The notes below the pieces were generated by a model. It saw only the letters and a list, made by a program, of their open reading frames with translations. It was not told the DNA's origin and made no database searches. Made by a program: the position numbers and the translations under genes. DNA of 64,000 bases from Ctenosaura bakeri (Eukaryota; Chordata; Lepidosauria; Squamata; Iguanidae): contig CAOLHI010004218.1 of the NCBI GenBank assembly GCA_948474755.1, positions 62,001-126,000 of the forward strand, in the 5' to 3' direction. Of this stretch, positions 43,661 to 54,471 are shown in pieces (the first letter of the stretch is position 1; each line of letters starts with the position of its first letter).

Positions 43661-45190
43661 GACATCCCATCAGATATTTAAACATGGCTATCATGTCACC
43701 ACTTAACCTTCTCTTCTGCAGACTGAACATCCCCAGCTCCCTAAACTGCTCCTCACAGGGCTTCATGGCTTCCAGACCCTTCACCATTTTAGTTGCCCTG
43801 TGAAGTTCGTGGAGTCGCCATAATTCGACAGACTGCTTGAAGGGACATACGCACAGGTTTAAGGATTGCCTGCCTCGCTTCCTCTGCTAATTTAAGCTCT
43901 GCTTTTGCCTCTTCTTGGTTCTCTCCTCATCAAGAAGAAGGCTATTGCTATCAGGTATTCCAGCGGCACCTTTTCTAGGAACTGCAAAAATGGGGAGTTA
44001 TCCAGAATATGAGTTGCCAAACCGAAGACAGGAATCTTAGCAAAAAGAGGATGCGATCCTCAACCTGTGCACCAGGGACAGATCATGAAGGAATAAGATT
44101 AGTATAGCCCAACACAGAAGTTGCCTTAAAATGATAGAGTTGGAAGAGACCCCAGGGGCATCCAGTCCAACCTCATCCTGCCATGCAGGAACCCACATCA
44201 AAGCACTCCTGACAGATGGCCATCCAGCCTCTGCTTGAAAACCTCCAAAGAAGGAGGAGACTCCACCACACTCCCAAGCAGCAGATTCCACTTCCATACA
44301 GCTCTGACCATCAGGAAGTTCTTCCTTAGGTTCAGGTGGAATCTCCTTTCCTGCAGCTTGAATAAATTGCTCTTTGTCCTAGTCTCTGGAGCAGTGGAAA
44401 ACAAGCCCAGTCCCTCCTCAACACGACATCCCTTCAGATATTTAAACATGGCTATCATGTCACCACTTAACCTTCTCTTCTGCAGACTAAACATCCCCAG
44501 CTCCCTAAACTGCTCCTCATACGCCTTCATGGCTTCCAGACCCTTCACCATTTTAGTTTCCCTGTGAAGTTCGTAGAGTCGCCATAATTCAACAGACTGC
44601 TTGAAGGCACATACAGGTTTAAAGATTGCCTGCCTCGCTTCCTCTGCTAGTTTAAGCTCTGCTTTTGCTTTCCCTTGGTTCACTCCTCATCAAGAAGAAG
44701 GCTATTGCTATGAGGTATTCCAGCGGCACCTTTTGTGGAAACTGCAAAAATGAGGAGTATAGTTATCCAGAATATGAGTTGCCAAACTGAAGGCAGGAGT
44801 CTTAGCAAAAAGAGGATGCAATCCTCAACCTGTGCACCAGGGACAGATCATGAAGGAATAAGATTAATATAGCTCAACACAGAAGTTGCCTTAAAATGAT
44901 AGAGTTGGAAGAGACCCCAGGGGCATCCAGTCCAACCCCCTGCCATGCAGGAACCCACATCAAAGCACACCCGACAGATGGCCATCCAGCCTCTGCTTAA
45001 AAACCTTCAGAGAAGGAGGAGACTCCACCACACTGCAAGGCAGCATATTCTACTGCCAAACAGCTCTGACCATCAGGAAGTTCTTCCTGAGGTTCAGGTG
45101 GAATTTTGAGTCTATTGCTTCTTGTCCTAGTCTCTGGAGCAGCGGAAAACAAGCCCACTCCCTCCTCTACATGGCATCCCTTCAAAGATT
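43661..45190 (-). repeat. tandem duplication, period about 765 bp
   Basis: GACATCCC(A/T)TCAGATATTT occurs at 43661 and 44425, and AACACAGAAGTTGCCTTAAA at 44111 and 44876, giving a period of 764-765 bp. Each unit contains a CR1 3' end and the same non-CR1 spacer, including CGGCACCTTTT and CTCAACCTGTGCACCAGGGA. Divergence of a few per cent suggests an older duplication than the provirus. Confidence 0.88.
44127..44570 (-). mobile_element. CR1 LINE 3' end, minus orientation
   Basis: It lies within the first unit boundary of the 765-bp duplication, from ATGATAGAGTTGGAAGAGAC to about 44570. It contains the reversed RT C-terminal block. Confidence 0.85.
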
Positions 45191-45870
45191 TAAACATGGC
45201 TCTCATGTCCCCTCTTAACCTTCTCTTCTGCAGACTAAACATACCCAGCTCCCTAAACTGTTCCTCATAAGGCATGGCTTCCAGACCCTTCACCATTTTG
45301 GTCGCTTTCCTCTGAATACACTCCAGCTTGTCCATATCCTTGAAATGAGGTGCCCAGAACTGGACGCAATATTCCGGATGAGGTCTAACCAAAGCAGAAT
45401 AGAATGGTACCATTACCTCCCTTGATCTAGACATCATACTCCTATTGATGCAACCAAGAATCGCATTGGGTTTTTTTGGCTGCTGCATCACACTGCTGAC
45501 TCATGTTCAGCTTGTGATCCACCAAGACTCCTAGATCTCTTTCACATGTATTGTTATCCAGCCACGTATCCCCCATTTGTGTGTTCAGGTTTTTTTTTGC
45601 CTGCATGCAGGACCTTACATTTCTCTCTGTTGAAATTCAGTTTTTTGTTAGCTTTGGCTCAACACTCCAATCTGTTAAGATCATTTTGAATTTTGATCCT
45701 GTCCTCTGGCATATTAGGAACTCCTCCCAATTTGGTGTCATTTGCAGGTTTGATCAGCATGCTCTCTATTCCTTCATCCAAGTCGTTGATGAAGATGTTG
45801 AATAGCCCTGGGCCCAGGACAGAACCCTGTGGCACCCTGCTAGTCACTTCTCTCCAGGATGAAAAGCAGC
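44893..45870 (-). mobile_element. CR1 LINE, longer 3' fragment, minus orientation
   Basis: It extends further 5' than its neighbours and includes the RT segment [20 protein letters not shown] near 45790-45840. Frameshifts break it into ORFs at 45491-44997 and 45847-45659. Confidence 0.88.
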
Positions 45871-46450
45871 CATCGTGCTTTTCATCCTGAAACCCGGCCC
45901 TTTTCGTTCACGAGGAGGCTTCCTTTCCCTGCCTTTTGCCACAGCCTTCAGGGCTGCAAAGTTTACCTTGGCTTGGCCTAGAGGTTGCTGGTTTTCCCCT
46001 AGCCTCATTGTCCTACTCCCAAAATGTGGGGCTTCTCAGGTCGTCTCTGTTCAGAGGTGCACCCTGTTTGCCCGAAAGGGCTGCAGTGGCAGCTCCTCGG
46101 GTGCTCTATGCTTTGGGGTATCCCGTCCCATCCATGGGGGGCCCCTTTCATCCAAGGCTGTGTAACATCTGCAGCAGTCTTTGTTTATTTTTCGAGTTCT
46201 AATGTTGGAATGGCTCCCTGGCTCAACGGCAAGGGCTTGTAGGGAAGGTTGGAGGCCTCAGTAGCAGACTCGCCCCTTCCTATTATTTGAGCTGGCACCG
46301 AGGCCTGTCCTCACCTTAGGCCAGCTGCCTTGGTTGCAGACCTTGGGTGCCATGATGCTGACTTCCAAGAGATCCAAAATTTGCAAAAGGTAAAGGCAGA
46401 CCAAGTAAGATTTTGACGTGCTTGGAACTGATTTTTTTTTAAGAGACTTT
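45871..46450. other. spacer without recognised feature
   Basis: GC-moderate sequence with several ORFs of 70-100 codons on the plus strand that lack recognisable domains and conserved starts. No gene is called. Confidence 0.4.
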
Positions 46451-46650
46451 GGTTGTTTCTGCACTAGAGTGTTATAGTGCTATTACTCCACTTTCAACAT
46501 CCTATGGAATCATGGGGTTTGCAGTTTAGGGAGGGGCCTGGAGAACCTCTGCGTTTCTTAAAGGCCCCTCCCTAAACTGCAAACCCCAGGATTCCATAAG
46601 ATGTTCAAAGTGGAGTAATAGCACTATAACACTCTAGTGCAGAAATGGCC
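46451..46650. mobile_element. foldback miniature transposon, copy E
   Basis: The arms GTTTCTGCACTAGAGTGTTA and TAACACTCTAGTGCAGAAA pair almost perfectly, as do the internal CCTATGGAATCATGGGG and CCCCAGGATTCCATAAG. The loop lies near 46540-46560. Confidence 0.85.
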
Positions 46651-46894
46651 TTTAACACCACAGTTCCCAAGAATCCTCAAAAGAATCCATGCCAGAACAT
46701 TTTGTGGCACTACTTGCTAGATTGTCTCTCACATTACTTGTTCTTGGCATTTTAAAATAATATTTTATGCTTTTCATTTTTTTCCATCTATAAGACAGAT
46801 TTGGTACAGAGTAGCCTGGCAGGAGGAGAACAGTTAGTGGCCAACCGCCTGGAGAACCCTCTGTGTTTTTTAAGTTTTGGGGAAAGGTGTCTCA

Positions 46895-47096
46895 GGTCAT
46901 TTCTGCCCTACACTCTTATAGCGCTATTATTTCACTTTCAACCTCCTATGGACTCCTGAGGTTTGCTGTTTAGGGAGGGGAATTTAGAATTCTCAGCCAG
47001 AGAGCTCTTTGGCCTCAGTAAACGGCAAATCCCATAATTCCATAGGAAGTTGAAAGTGGAATCATAGCACTATAACAGGGTAGTGCAGAAATGACC
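46895..47096. mobile_element. foldback miniature transposon, copy F
   Basis: GGTCATTTCTGCCCTACACT to AGTGCAGAAATGACC, flanked by TCA on both sides (46892-46894 and 47097-47099), a perfect 3-bp duplication. The middle carries GAGAGCTCTTTGGCCTCAGT, which copies A to E lack, so this is a longer subfamily shared with copy G. Confidence 0.85.
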
Positions 47097-47114
47097 TCAG
47101 TGTTGGTGAGCTGG

Positions 47115-47345
47115 TACTAACTTGTTGTTGTGTGCCTTCAGGTTGTTTCCAGCTTGTGATGACCTTAAGGCAAGCGTATCACTGGGTTTCCTTGGTAAGA
47201 TTTGTTCAGAGGTGATTTGTCTTTGCCACCCTCTAAGGCTGAGAGGGTATGATTTGCCCAAGCTCACCCAGAGAGTTTCCAAGGCTGCAGGAATTGAAAC
47301 CCCAGTCTCCAGAGTCATAGTCCAGTGCTCAGACCACAGCACCAT
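47115..47345 (-). mobile_element. tRNA-derived SINE, minus orientation
   Basis: CTTGTTGTTGTGTGCCTTCA at the tail and TAGTCCAGTGCTCAGACCAC at the head. Confidence 0.8.
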
Positions 47346-47377
47346 GTTGGTGCTGTGCTTGTAGTAATAATCCTGCT

Positions 47378-47885
47378 ATATTCTAGACTAGTCAAGCCTC
47401 ATCTGGAGTACTGTGTTCAGTTTTTTGGGCACCTCATTTTAAGAAAGTTATAGACAGATTGGAGCAGGCTCACAGAAGGGCAACAAGGATGATAGGAGGT
47501 ATGAAGAACAAAACATAGGAGGAAAGTTTGAGTGAGTTGGGCACGATTAGCTTAAGAAGTGACATGATGGCATTCTTTAAATACCTGTCACAGGATGGAC
47601 AGGGCAGGTTTGTTCTCTGCTGTCCCAGAGGGTAGGACCAAGTCTAATGGTTTTAAGTTACAGGAGGCTAGAGTTTGTTTGAATGTTAGAAGGAACTTCT
47701 TGACAGTGAGAGCAGTTTGGCAAGGAAACCAATTGCCTACAAAAGTGGTGCTGTTTGTGAATCAAACAAAGGCTGGGTGGCTACTTGCTAGGTTTACTCT
47801 AATGGGAGTTCCTGTGTTGAGCAGGTGGCTAGACTCAGTGGCTTATGAGGCTCCTTCCAGCTCTATAGTTCTTTGATTCTGCACT
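47378..47885 (+). mobile_element. older CR1-type LINE 3' end
   Basis: It has the order CTCATCTGGAGTACTGTGTT, GAAGTGACATGATGGC, GAAGGAACTTCTTGACAGTG and a GATTCTG end. It is clearly more diverged than the other CR1 copies and may be a different CR1 subfamily. Confidence 0.7.
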
Positions 47886-48077
47886 CTCTGGAAGGTGAGA
47901 CTAATCTTTTTCCTTTCTTGCATGCTCCCTTTTTGCTATAGTTCTGGGAAAGTAAGGATGATCTGTTCCTCTTCCTGTTTGCAGAGTTGTCTCCTACATT
48001 TTTTCTGCTTTCACAAATGCCTTATGTAAAGGCATGCCAGCTTTCCTGACCAACTACAGATTTTTAATATCAAAATT

Positions 48078-48548
48078 ACAGTCAGTCCTCCACATTTATC
48101 GGTTTAACATTCATAAATTTGATTTTTTCACAGATTTGATATTTTTATAAATACAGTGCATATACAAAAAAACCCAAGCAAGTGCACAATACTGGATCAC
48201 CCAGGCACTGCGCAACAAAGTGGCCAGGACTTAAGGAAGAGGCTAATAACACCCGGGTGGACTGTCCTCTTTCCAGAAGAGAACAGATCCCTTGCAAGTA
48301 CAGGTCCAGCATCTGCCCCTCTACCTCAAGTGCTTCTTTCCTGGGAGAACCTTCCCTTTTGGCAGCTCCAATCAGGCTGTACAGCTCTTTAAATAGTCGT
48401 CGTCCTCCACCAGCCCCTGCCTGGTACCACAAACCCTCTCCAGGCCTCCCCACCCAAGGAAGAAGGGGACTAGAAATAGTCTTGGTTTTTCCACTTTCAT
48501 GGGGGTCCTGCGCCCCAACCCCTGCAAATGTGGAAGGCCAACTGTAGT
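48078..48548. mobile_element. mariner/Tigger-like miniature element
   Basis: Ends TACAGTCAGTCCTCCACATT and AAATGTGGAAGGCCAACTGTA are imperfect inverted repeats with TA at the borders. The inner sequence resembles the element at 20602 in parts. Confidence 0.65.
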
Positions 48549-49369
48549 GGGGTTTTTTCTCCTCCTAGTTTTGTACATGACTGGGCAATTTTTTCTGCTA
48601 TTTGGATATTTATATCATTGCTTTCTGTCCACCCTTCATCCTTTCTTTAACCGAGCAGAGAAAGTTGTGTGCTCTAGCTCACTCTCTTTTTTTTGGAGCT
48701 GAACTTGCTCTTGGTTCCTTTGAGTTTAGCACTTGCCTGCTTTGGAAAGAATATTTAGGATTTTTAGGGGTTTAGGACAGCTCCAGCTATCCTATGCATA
48801 GACATGTGGAGACATGTACCTTTTTATAATTTCCAACCCATTATTCAGAATGAGAATGAAAGACAGAGTGAAGAAGGATGAGCCCATCTGCAATGAAATA
48901 TAATAGACAGCTTTGGTTGGGGGCATTGAAATATCTAGCGTGAAGGAGTTGACAGATCTAACGCAGAATTGTTAGTGAGCTTCAGCAGATGGCCCTGGAA
49001 AGCATTTTGAATGTATTAATTTAAATGCACTGTATTCATCATTACATACTCAGAGCAGCTGCATCTATTGAAGTCAGTATTGCTGATTTTTTTAAAAAAA
49101 ACTGCATACTCTTGAGTTTTGTTAATTCAGTTGCTGAAGTGACTTTGAATAGCAAAGGAGAAGATGCAGAAATAAAACAAGAGGGGCTGTTCAAGTGTGT
49201 TACATGCCAGATTACCTTACTAGCCAAGGCAAAAATGGTAGTCACCAGGTCTTGTCCTTTCTAGGCAATCCGTTGGAATGCTTATGAGAGAATGGCTAAT
49301 AAGTATGCAGATTTGGATACTCTTGTTCAAAGGCCTGTTGAGTGCCTTCAGATAGTAGCATCCAATGAC
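48549..49369. other. AT-rich spacer
   Basis: No gene and no repeat family recognised. If the CpG-island gene at 42.4 kb is real, this is part of its first intron. Confidence 0.4.
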
Positions 49370-49800
49370 ATTACCTCCCCCACCCTTTTGTAGAGGAATG
49401 AGCAGGAAGATGTATGGTTAGTTGGAGGACTGTGTTTCCCTATAAGAACCTGGCTGAGTTCTAAGTTCTTTGTGGGAGGCCTGGGTCTCAGTCCCACCAC
49501 TATCCCAAGCGTGTGGCAGGAACCAGAGAGAAAGCCTTCTCAGTGGCTGCTCAAAGACTGTGGAACTCCTTTCCTAAGGAGGCTAGGATGGCTCCTCCTT
49601 GCTCTCTTTCTGCTGCCAAGTGAAAACTTTTCTATTCTGACAAGATTTTAGGGACTGACAACAGTAAGATTGTAATGGTGTGTTGCCTTTTTGATTTTTT
49701 AATCTTTCAGTGGAGTTTATGTGGTTCTAATTCTGTGAATTGCATAAGAGCATTTTAAAATAACTTTCATAAAATAACTTTCATAACTTTTCTCAGTTTT
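49370..49800 (+). repeat. dispersed repeat, unclassified, copy 1
   Basis: Phrases CTCAGTGGCTGCTCAAAGAC, TGTGGAACTCCTTTCC, AGTGAAAACTTTTCTATTCT and TTTAGGGACTGA recur in the same order at 53545 and 55700. This is an ancient retroelement fragment; I do not assign a family. Confidence 0.6.
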
Positions 49801-49801
49801 T

Positions 49802-49819
49802 GTGTGTGCGCGCACATGC

Positions 49820-49858
<39 letters not shown>

Positions 49859-49912
49859 CACACACACACACACACACATGCACACACACATGCACACACA
49901 CACACACATCTT
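49802..49912. repeat. compound TG/TA/CA microsatellite
   Basis: TGTGTGCGCGC, then about 13 TA units, then CA runs interrupted by TGCACA. The alternating purine-pyrimidine pattern spans more than 100 bp. A looser CA/AT-rich continuation lies at about 49970-50080. Confidence 0.95.
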
Positions 49913-50883
49913 GCCACTTCCTCAACAATGGAACTCAAGAAGACTTACAAAATATTAAAACTAATACAAATCCAAATACATACATGCATATATACACACA
50001 CGCAAACACACACACACATGAATAAAATAATAATACATAATAATACACCCATACATATATGAATAAAATAATAACAATGAATAGTTCACAAGTGAACTGC
50101 TTGAAAGCACTTAGAACGTTTTCAAACTCTGATGCTGGCTAACCCCTTCACCTCCAGTGGGCTGGGTGAGACAGGTAGCCTATTGGCTCCTGCTTGAAGG
50201 TGGTCTGAACCCATAATGTTTTGGTTGGGTTCTAGCAACGTACTGGTGTTGATCTTTAAAGCTCTGTCTAAATCAGTGGTTCTCAAGCTGTCTGATGTGT
50301 GGGACCAGCACTTATTTTCTTCCAATGTGCCAAGGACTGACATTAAATTTGTGCCTGATGGCTACAGTTGTTTCTTTCCTGGAGACTCACTGTAGACCAG
50401 CAGCCAAGATTGGGGACCTAGCACTGGTCTACAGACTGGCACTTTGAATATCACTGATCTAAATGACTTGGTGCCAAGTTGGTTAAGTCTGTCACCTGAA
50501 GCCGTTTTCCTGATGTCCTTGCCAAATAAGTGGGTGACTACTAACAAAAGAGGCCCGTCAGTGCTTCCAGCCCAGCTGGAGTTTTTGGCAGCAGGGGAAA
50601 ACCACTGCTCATGCATCTGTGGCTATTGATTTAAAAATGGTAGGAATAAAATAAAGGGGTTTATCATCCTAGTCTAGAGTTCTCAGGGCTTAGCTTCTCA
50701 GAACATGGGGAGGGGGTGAATCTCAGGGTAAGGATACTACCCTGAAAAGTGTATGTATAGACATTCTGTACATCTGTTAGATGTGATTTTTATTTGAATG
50801 GCATACTCTGAGCACATGTGGTTGATCTTTTTGTGTGTTCTCCAATATCGTGTGGTGTCAGAAAAGGTTGTCCCAAGGTCTTT

Positions 50884-51265
50884 ATTGTTGTATGCCTTCA
50901 AGTCGTTTCCAGCTTATGGTAACCCTAAAATGAACCTATCATGGGATATTCTAGGCCTGAGACTGTATGACATGGGTTTCCATGACCAACTGGTTAATTG
51001 AACCCTAGTTTCCAGAGTCATAGGCCATTTCTGCACTGGACTGTTATAGTGCTATTATTCCACTTTCAACTTCCTGTGGAGTTCTGGGGTTTGTAGTTTA
51101 CTGAGGCCAAAGAGCTCTCTGGCTTAGAATTCTAAATGCGCTTCCCTAAACTGCAAACTCCAGGATTCCATAAGCTGTGGAAAGTGGAATAATAGCACTA
51201 TAACAGTCCAGTGCAGAAATGGCCATAGTCCTATGCTCAAACCAGTACCACATGCTGGCTCTCCC
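50884..51265 (-). mobile_element. tRNA-derived SINE split by a foldback element
   Basis: The SINE tail and body occupy 50884-51022 and the head (GTCCTATGCTCAAACCAGTA) resumes at 51225. Between them is foldback copy G. Removing it and one ATA leaves the continuous family sequence, so the order of events is clear. Confidence 0.88.
51023..51224. mobile_element. foldback miniature transposon, copy G
   Basis: GGCCATTTCTGCACTGGACT to AGTCCAGTGCAGAAATGGCC, flanked by ATA at 51020-51022 and 51225-51227. The host is a known SINE, which fixes both the exact element ends and the 3-bp duplication. Confidence 0.92.
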
Positions 51266-52149
51266 CTAGATCTGAAGTCCTGCAAAGAATCTCAGAGCCC
51301 CTGGTAGTCCTGGACTGGCAATCCTATCCTAAGCACTCCTTTCCGTTCCTTCAGTGTAACAGCAAAAAGTTTGAACACTTTTGTTTTTAGTTCATGGCAG
51401 CTTGTTTTGTCATGCAAGCTTGACAATCTGTTGTTGTTTGTAACTGTAGGGATTTTAAAGATTTAACCAGCTCTTTGTATCATGGATAATGGAGCAAACC
51501 ATAGTTATATAAACCACACTTCGGGGTGCAGACATTATGCTGAAAGAGGGCAGAATATTTGAGCGGGAGTATGTGCAAATCAGGGACATTTGTATTCCTA
51601 GGAGCTCCCAAGCAGAAAGGCAGTTTGTAATTGAAAAACAAAACAACATGTACCTGAGGGGATCATTGTGTTAAATTTAGTTTCTCAATTAATCATGCAG
51701 ATTACCACAGGCTCCAGTCATTTTTTTTCTTACTGTAAAACGTAGGAACCTATTTTTAAAGTAGGTGTGAAATCTGAGTCTGCACATAAAAATAAATGTG
51801 CAGAGATGGTGTCCCTAAAGGGCATGGGAGCAGGATTACCTTTGGTTCCTTCAGTTTTGGATAATGCTGCATGCTTGCAGTGGGTGGGGTCTGATGCCCT
51901 AAATTGATTAAGATTAAATATATAATGATTGATTCCTTAAATGTTGTTTACCTGATCTTCTAAGTATGTCAGTCCCTTTCCCCAAGCTAAAAAGTAATTG
52001 AAGGAAAATATTTATTTGTGGAAAAAATAAGTAAAACACAGTTAGATTTGAAAGTTTTACTTAGGAAAGGAATATATGGATATATATTACGGTATGACCA
52101 GTCAATGTTTTTATTTTGTTTGTTTGTTTAAATGAAAGCATTGAAAACT
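51266..52149. other. AT-rich spacer
   Basis: No gene and no clear repeat family recognised. Confidence 0.4.
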
Positions 52150-52599
52150 GCAGTTGACCCTCTGCATTTGCTAGGATTAGGGGCACAGTACCCTGGCAAA
52201 AGTGAAAAAAATTGTAAGTATTAAAGTGTTATGTCTGTGGAAAGTGGGCCAAGGCGTGGTGGGGAGAGTGGGTACCCAGGCTCCCAATGGAAAGGAGAGG
52301 GAAGAGGCTGGGTCAGCATGGTGACCCTATATTTCTTCTCTTTCACCCATTTTCTACCTTGATTGGGGGAAGCATCAATAGAGGATTTTTGGTGCATCCT
52401 CAGCTGACAGTGACTGGTGAAGGAGGAGAAGGTCCTGGGGTGGGTTTTTAAAGGTGTGTGCACCCTGATCAGAGGTGGAGAGGGGGAAGATTTGCCCAGA
52501 AAAAAAATGCCTGAGGTGGAGGGCAGAGACTGGAGAAGAAACTCGCAAATAATCTAATTGGGGAATGTTAAACCTGCAAGTGTGGAGGACAAACTGCAG
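52150..52599. mobile_element. mariner/Tigger-like miniature element
   Basis: Ends GCAGTTGACCCTCTGCATTT and GCAAGTGTGGAGGACAAACTGC (imperfect inverted repeats). The internal region differs from the other members. Confidence 0.6.
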
Positions 52600-52616
52600 T
52601 TAGTTTAGGATGTATA

Positions 52617-52845
52617 CACGCTGCACAGTTATAGCATTTAGATACCACTTGAATTGCCATGGTTCCATTCTGTGAAATCCTGGGATTTGTATTAATGGGT
52701 ATTTGGAATTCTGCACAAGGAAGATCTAACACTGTATTTTAGAGGACAGTACCTCACCAAGCTATAAACTCCATGTTTCCATGGGAGAGAGCCATGGCAG
52801 TTAAAGTGACATCAAATTCCTACAGTTTTGAAATGTGAATATGTC
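52617..52845. mobile_element. old miniature transposon
   Basis: Left part ACACGCTGCACAGTTATAGC and right part GAGCCATGGCAGTTAAAGTG around a CTCACCAAGCTATAAACTCC core. A related element lies at 63640-63845 and a fragment at 58340-58420. The palindromic plan resembles the foldback family but the termini differ. Confidence 0.55.
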
Positions 52846-53544
52846 CACACTCAGAGAGTTGTGCATTCAAGAAATTGATTCATTTGTTAGGTATAGTAAC
52901 CTGAAAAAATTAATGACAGCTGAGGAACCAACCCTTTGGCTGATAACCTATCTATTTATTATTGATTTATTTTATGCAACAATGAGCATTTCAGAATAGA
53001 AAACTACACACACACACACACGCACGCACACAGTGCTGGAAAACTTCTTGCCCTAAATCACTGCTTTTGGTATAGAAAACTCAAATTTGGCTGAGACAGC
53101 TGAGTTCCAGCTGCAGAAACAGTAGCTTTAGTTGGTGCTGTGATATTCTACCCTTAGTAGCGCTGCTACTCTGTACATCTTTTGCTAGAGGAGTCAAGTT
53201 TTCTGCAGAACTATGCCTGCTTAGACTTTTTTTGGCTTTTCTCATTGTAGTTCCATCGGCTTTGAAAAAGACGTGATTGTACCCTCTTTCCGTCTCTTTT
53301 TCCATCTTTGGAGAGTAGCACAAATGACATTTTACAGAAATGATGGCTGATGTGGTGTGCCTGGACCTAGATCCAGGTCTACTACAATATCTATGATTTA
53401 AAAAGAAAAAAGATAGTTATAATAAATTCTACCATATTTCTTAAGGCTTTTTAGTGACGTACTGTCATTTACGCTCCAGAAGTAGCAGAATGAAACCCCT
53501 CTGGGCTGAAGTATAGGTCTACTTTGTCTGTAGTCATCTCCTTC

Positions 53545-53930
53545 TCAGGCTTGTTTGATGGGAAACTAGGGCGGGGCCTTCTTGGTGGCTGCTCTGAGAC
53601 TTTGGAACTCCCCCTGGGAAGGCTAGGGTGACTTGCATCTAACTATCCTTTGGCTGATAATTGAAAACTTTTCTTTTCTAACAGGCTTTGAGGAATTAAT
53701 CGCAATATTTTTTTAACAGTGTAATGTCTTGCTGATTTTAATCTTCTATTTTAATGAATTGTTGAATAGCTGGAATTTTGTAAATTGTTTACTTGCATTT
53801 TAGAGTAAATTTTACATATTTTATATGATGTTTTTGTATGCGTTTGAATCTTTATTGGTATTAATATTTTCTAATCCTCCTTGAGTCCCAGTACTGGGGA
53901 AGAGGTGAGATGTAAATGAATAAAGAACCA
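53545..53930 (+). repeat. dispersed repeat, unclassified, copy 2
   Basis: GGTGGCTGCTCTGAGACTTT, then GGAACTCCCCCTGGGAAGG, then ATTGAAAACTTTTCTTTTCT, in the same order as at 49500. Confidence 0.6.
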
Positions 53931-53932
53931 GC

Positions 53933-54160
53933 TTTGTATAGTGGTTTGAGGGTTGGACCAGGACTCCAATTGACAGGGTTCAAATCCCTGCTCTGCAACA
54001 GAAACCTACAGAGTAACCCCTGAGCAAGTCACATTCCCTCAGCCTTAAAAGAAAGCAATGGCAAACCTCCTCTAAAGAAATTCGGCCAAGAAAACTCTAT
54101 GATAGAATCACCAAAAGTCTGAGTTGATTTGAAAGCACCTAACAATAATAACAAGAGTAA
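53933..54160 (+). mobile_element. tRNA-derived SINE
   Basis: Head GTATAGTGGTTTGAGGGTTG, box B-like GGGTTCAAATCCCTG, and a degraded tail GAGTTGATTTGAAAGCACCT. Confidence 0.8.
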
Positions 54161-54222
54161 CAACAATGTCTTATTTTCATCTGTTAGGCTGTAGCATGAA
54201 GTGTGTTTGATATTAAACAATA

Positions 54223-54471
54223 CAGTTGGCCCTCGTTATCCACAGATTCTGTATACACAGATTCAACCAGCGATGGCTTAAAAGTATTGTCCTCCCAAAA
54301 AAGACAAAAAAAACCCCTAAAAAGCAGATTTTGTTTGCCATTTTATATAAAGGACACTATTTTACTACACCATTGTATGTATAGGACTTGAGCATCCACG
54401 AATTTTGATATCCTCAGTGTGTGTTTGTGTCCTGGAACCAAACCTTAGCCAGATACTGAGGGCCCACTGTA
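54223..54471. mobile_element. mariner/Tigger-like miniature element with TA ends
   Basis: CAGTTGGCCCTCGTTATCCA at the left and TACTGAGGGCCCACTGTA at the right, bordered by TA. The right part has TTGAGCATCCACGAATTTTG, a phrase shared with miniature Tigger-type elements of other vertebrates. Confidence 0.7.

Noticed and set aside
44198..44683. 161-codon minus-strand ORF
   Set aside because: It joins a SINE-tail-like spacer to CR1 RT sequence in the tandem duplication; not a gene.
45875..46242. Overlapping plus-strand ORFs of 72-96 codons
   Set aside because: No domain, no splice context, and three frames open at once, which suggests composition only.
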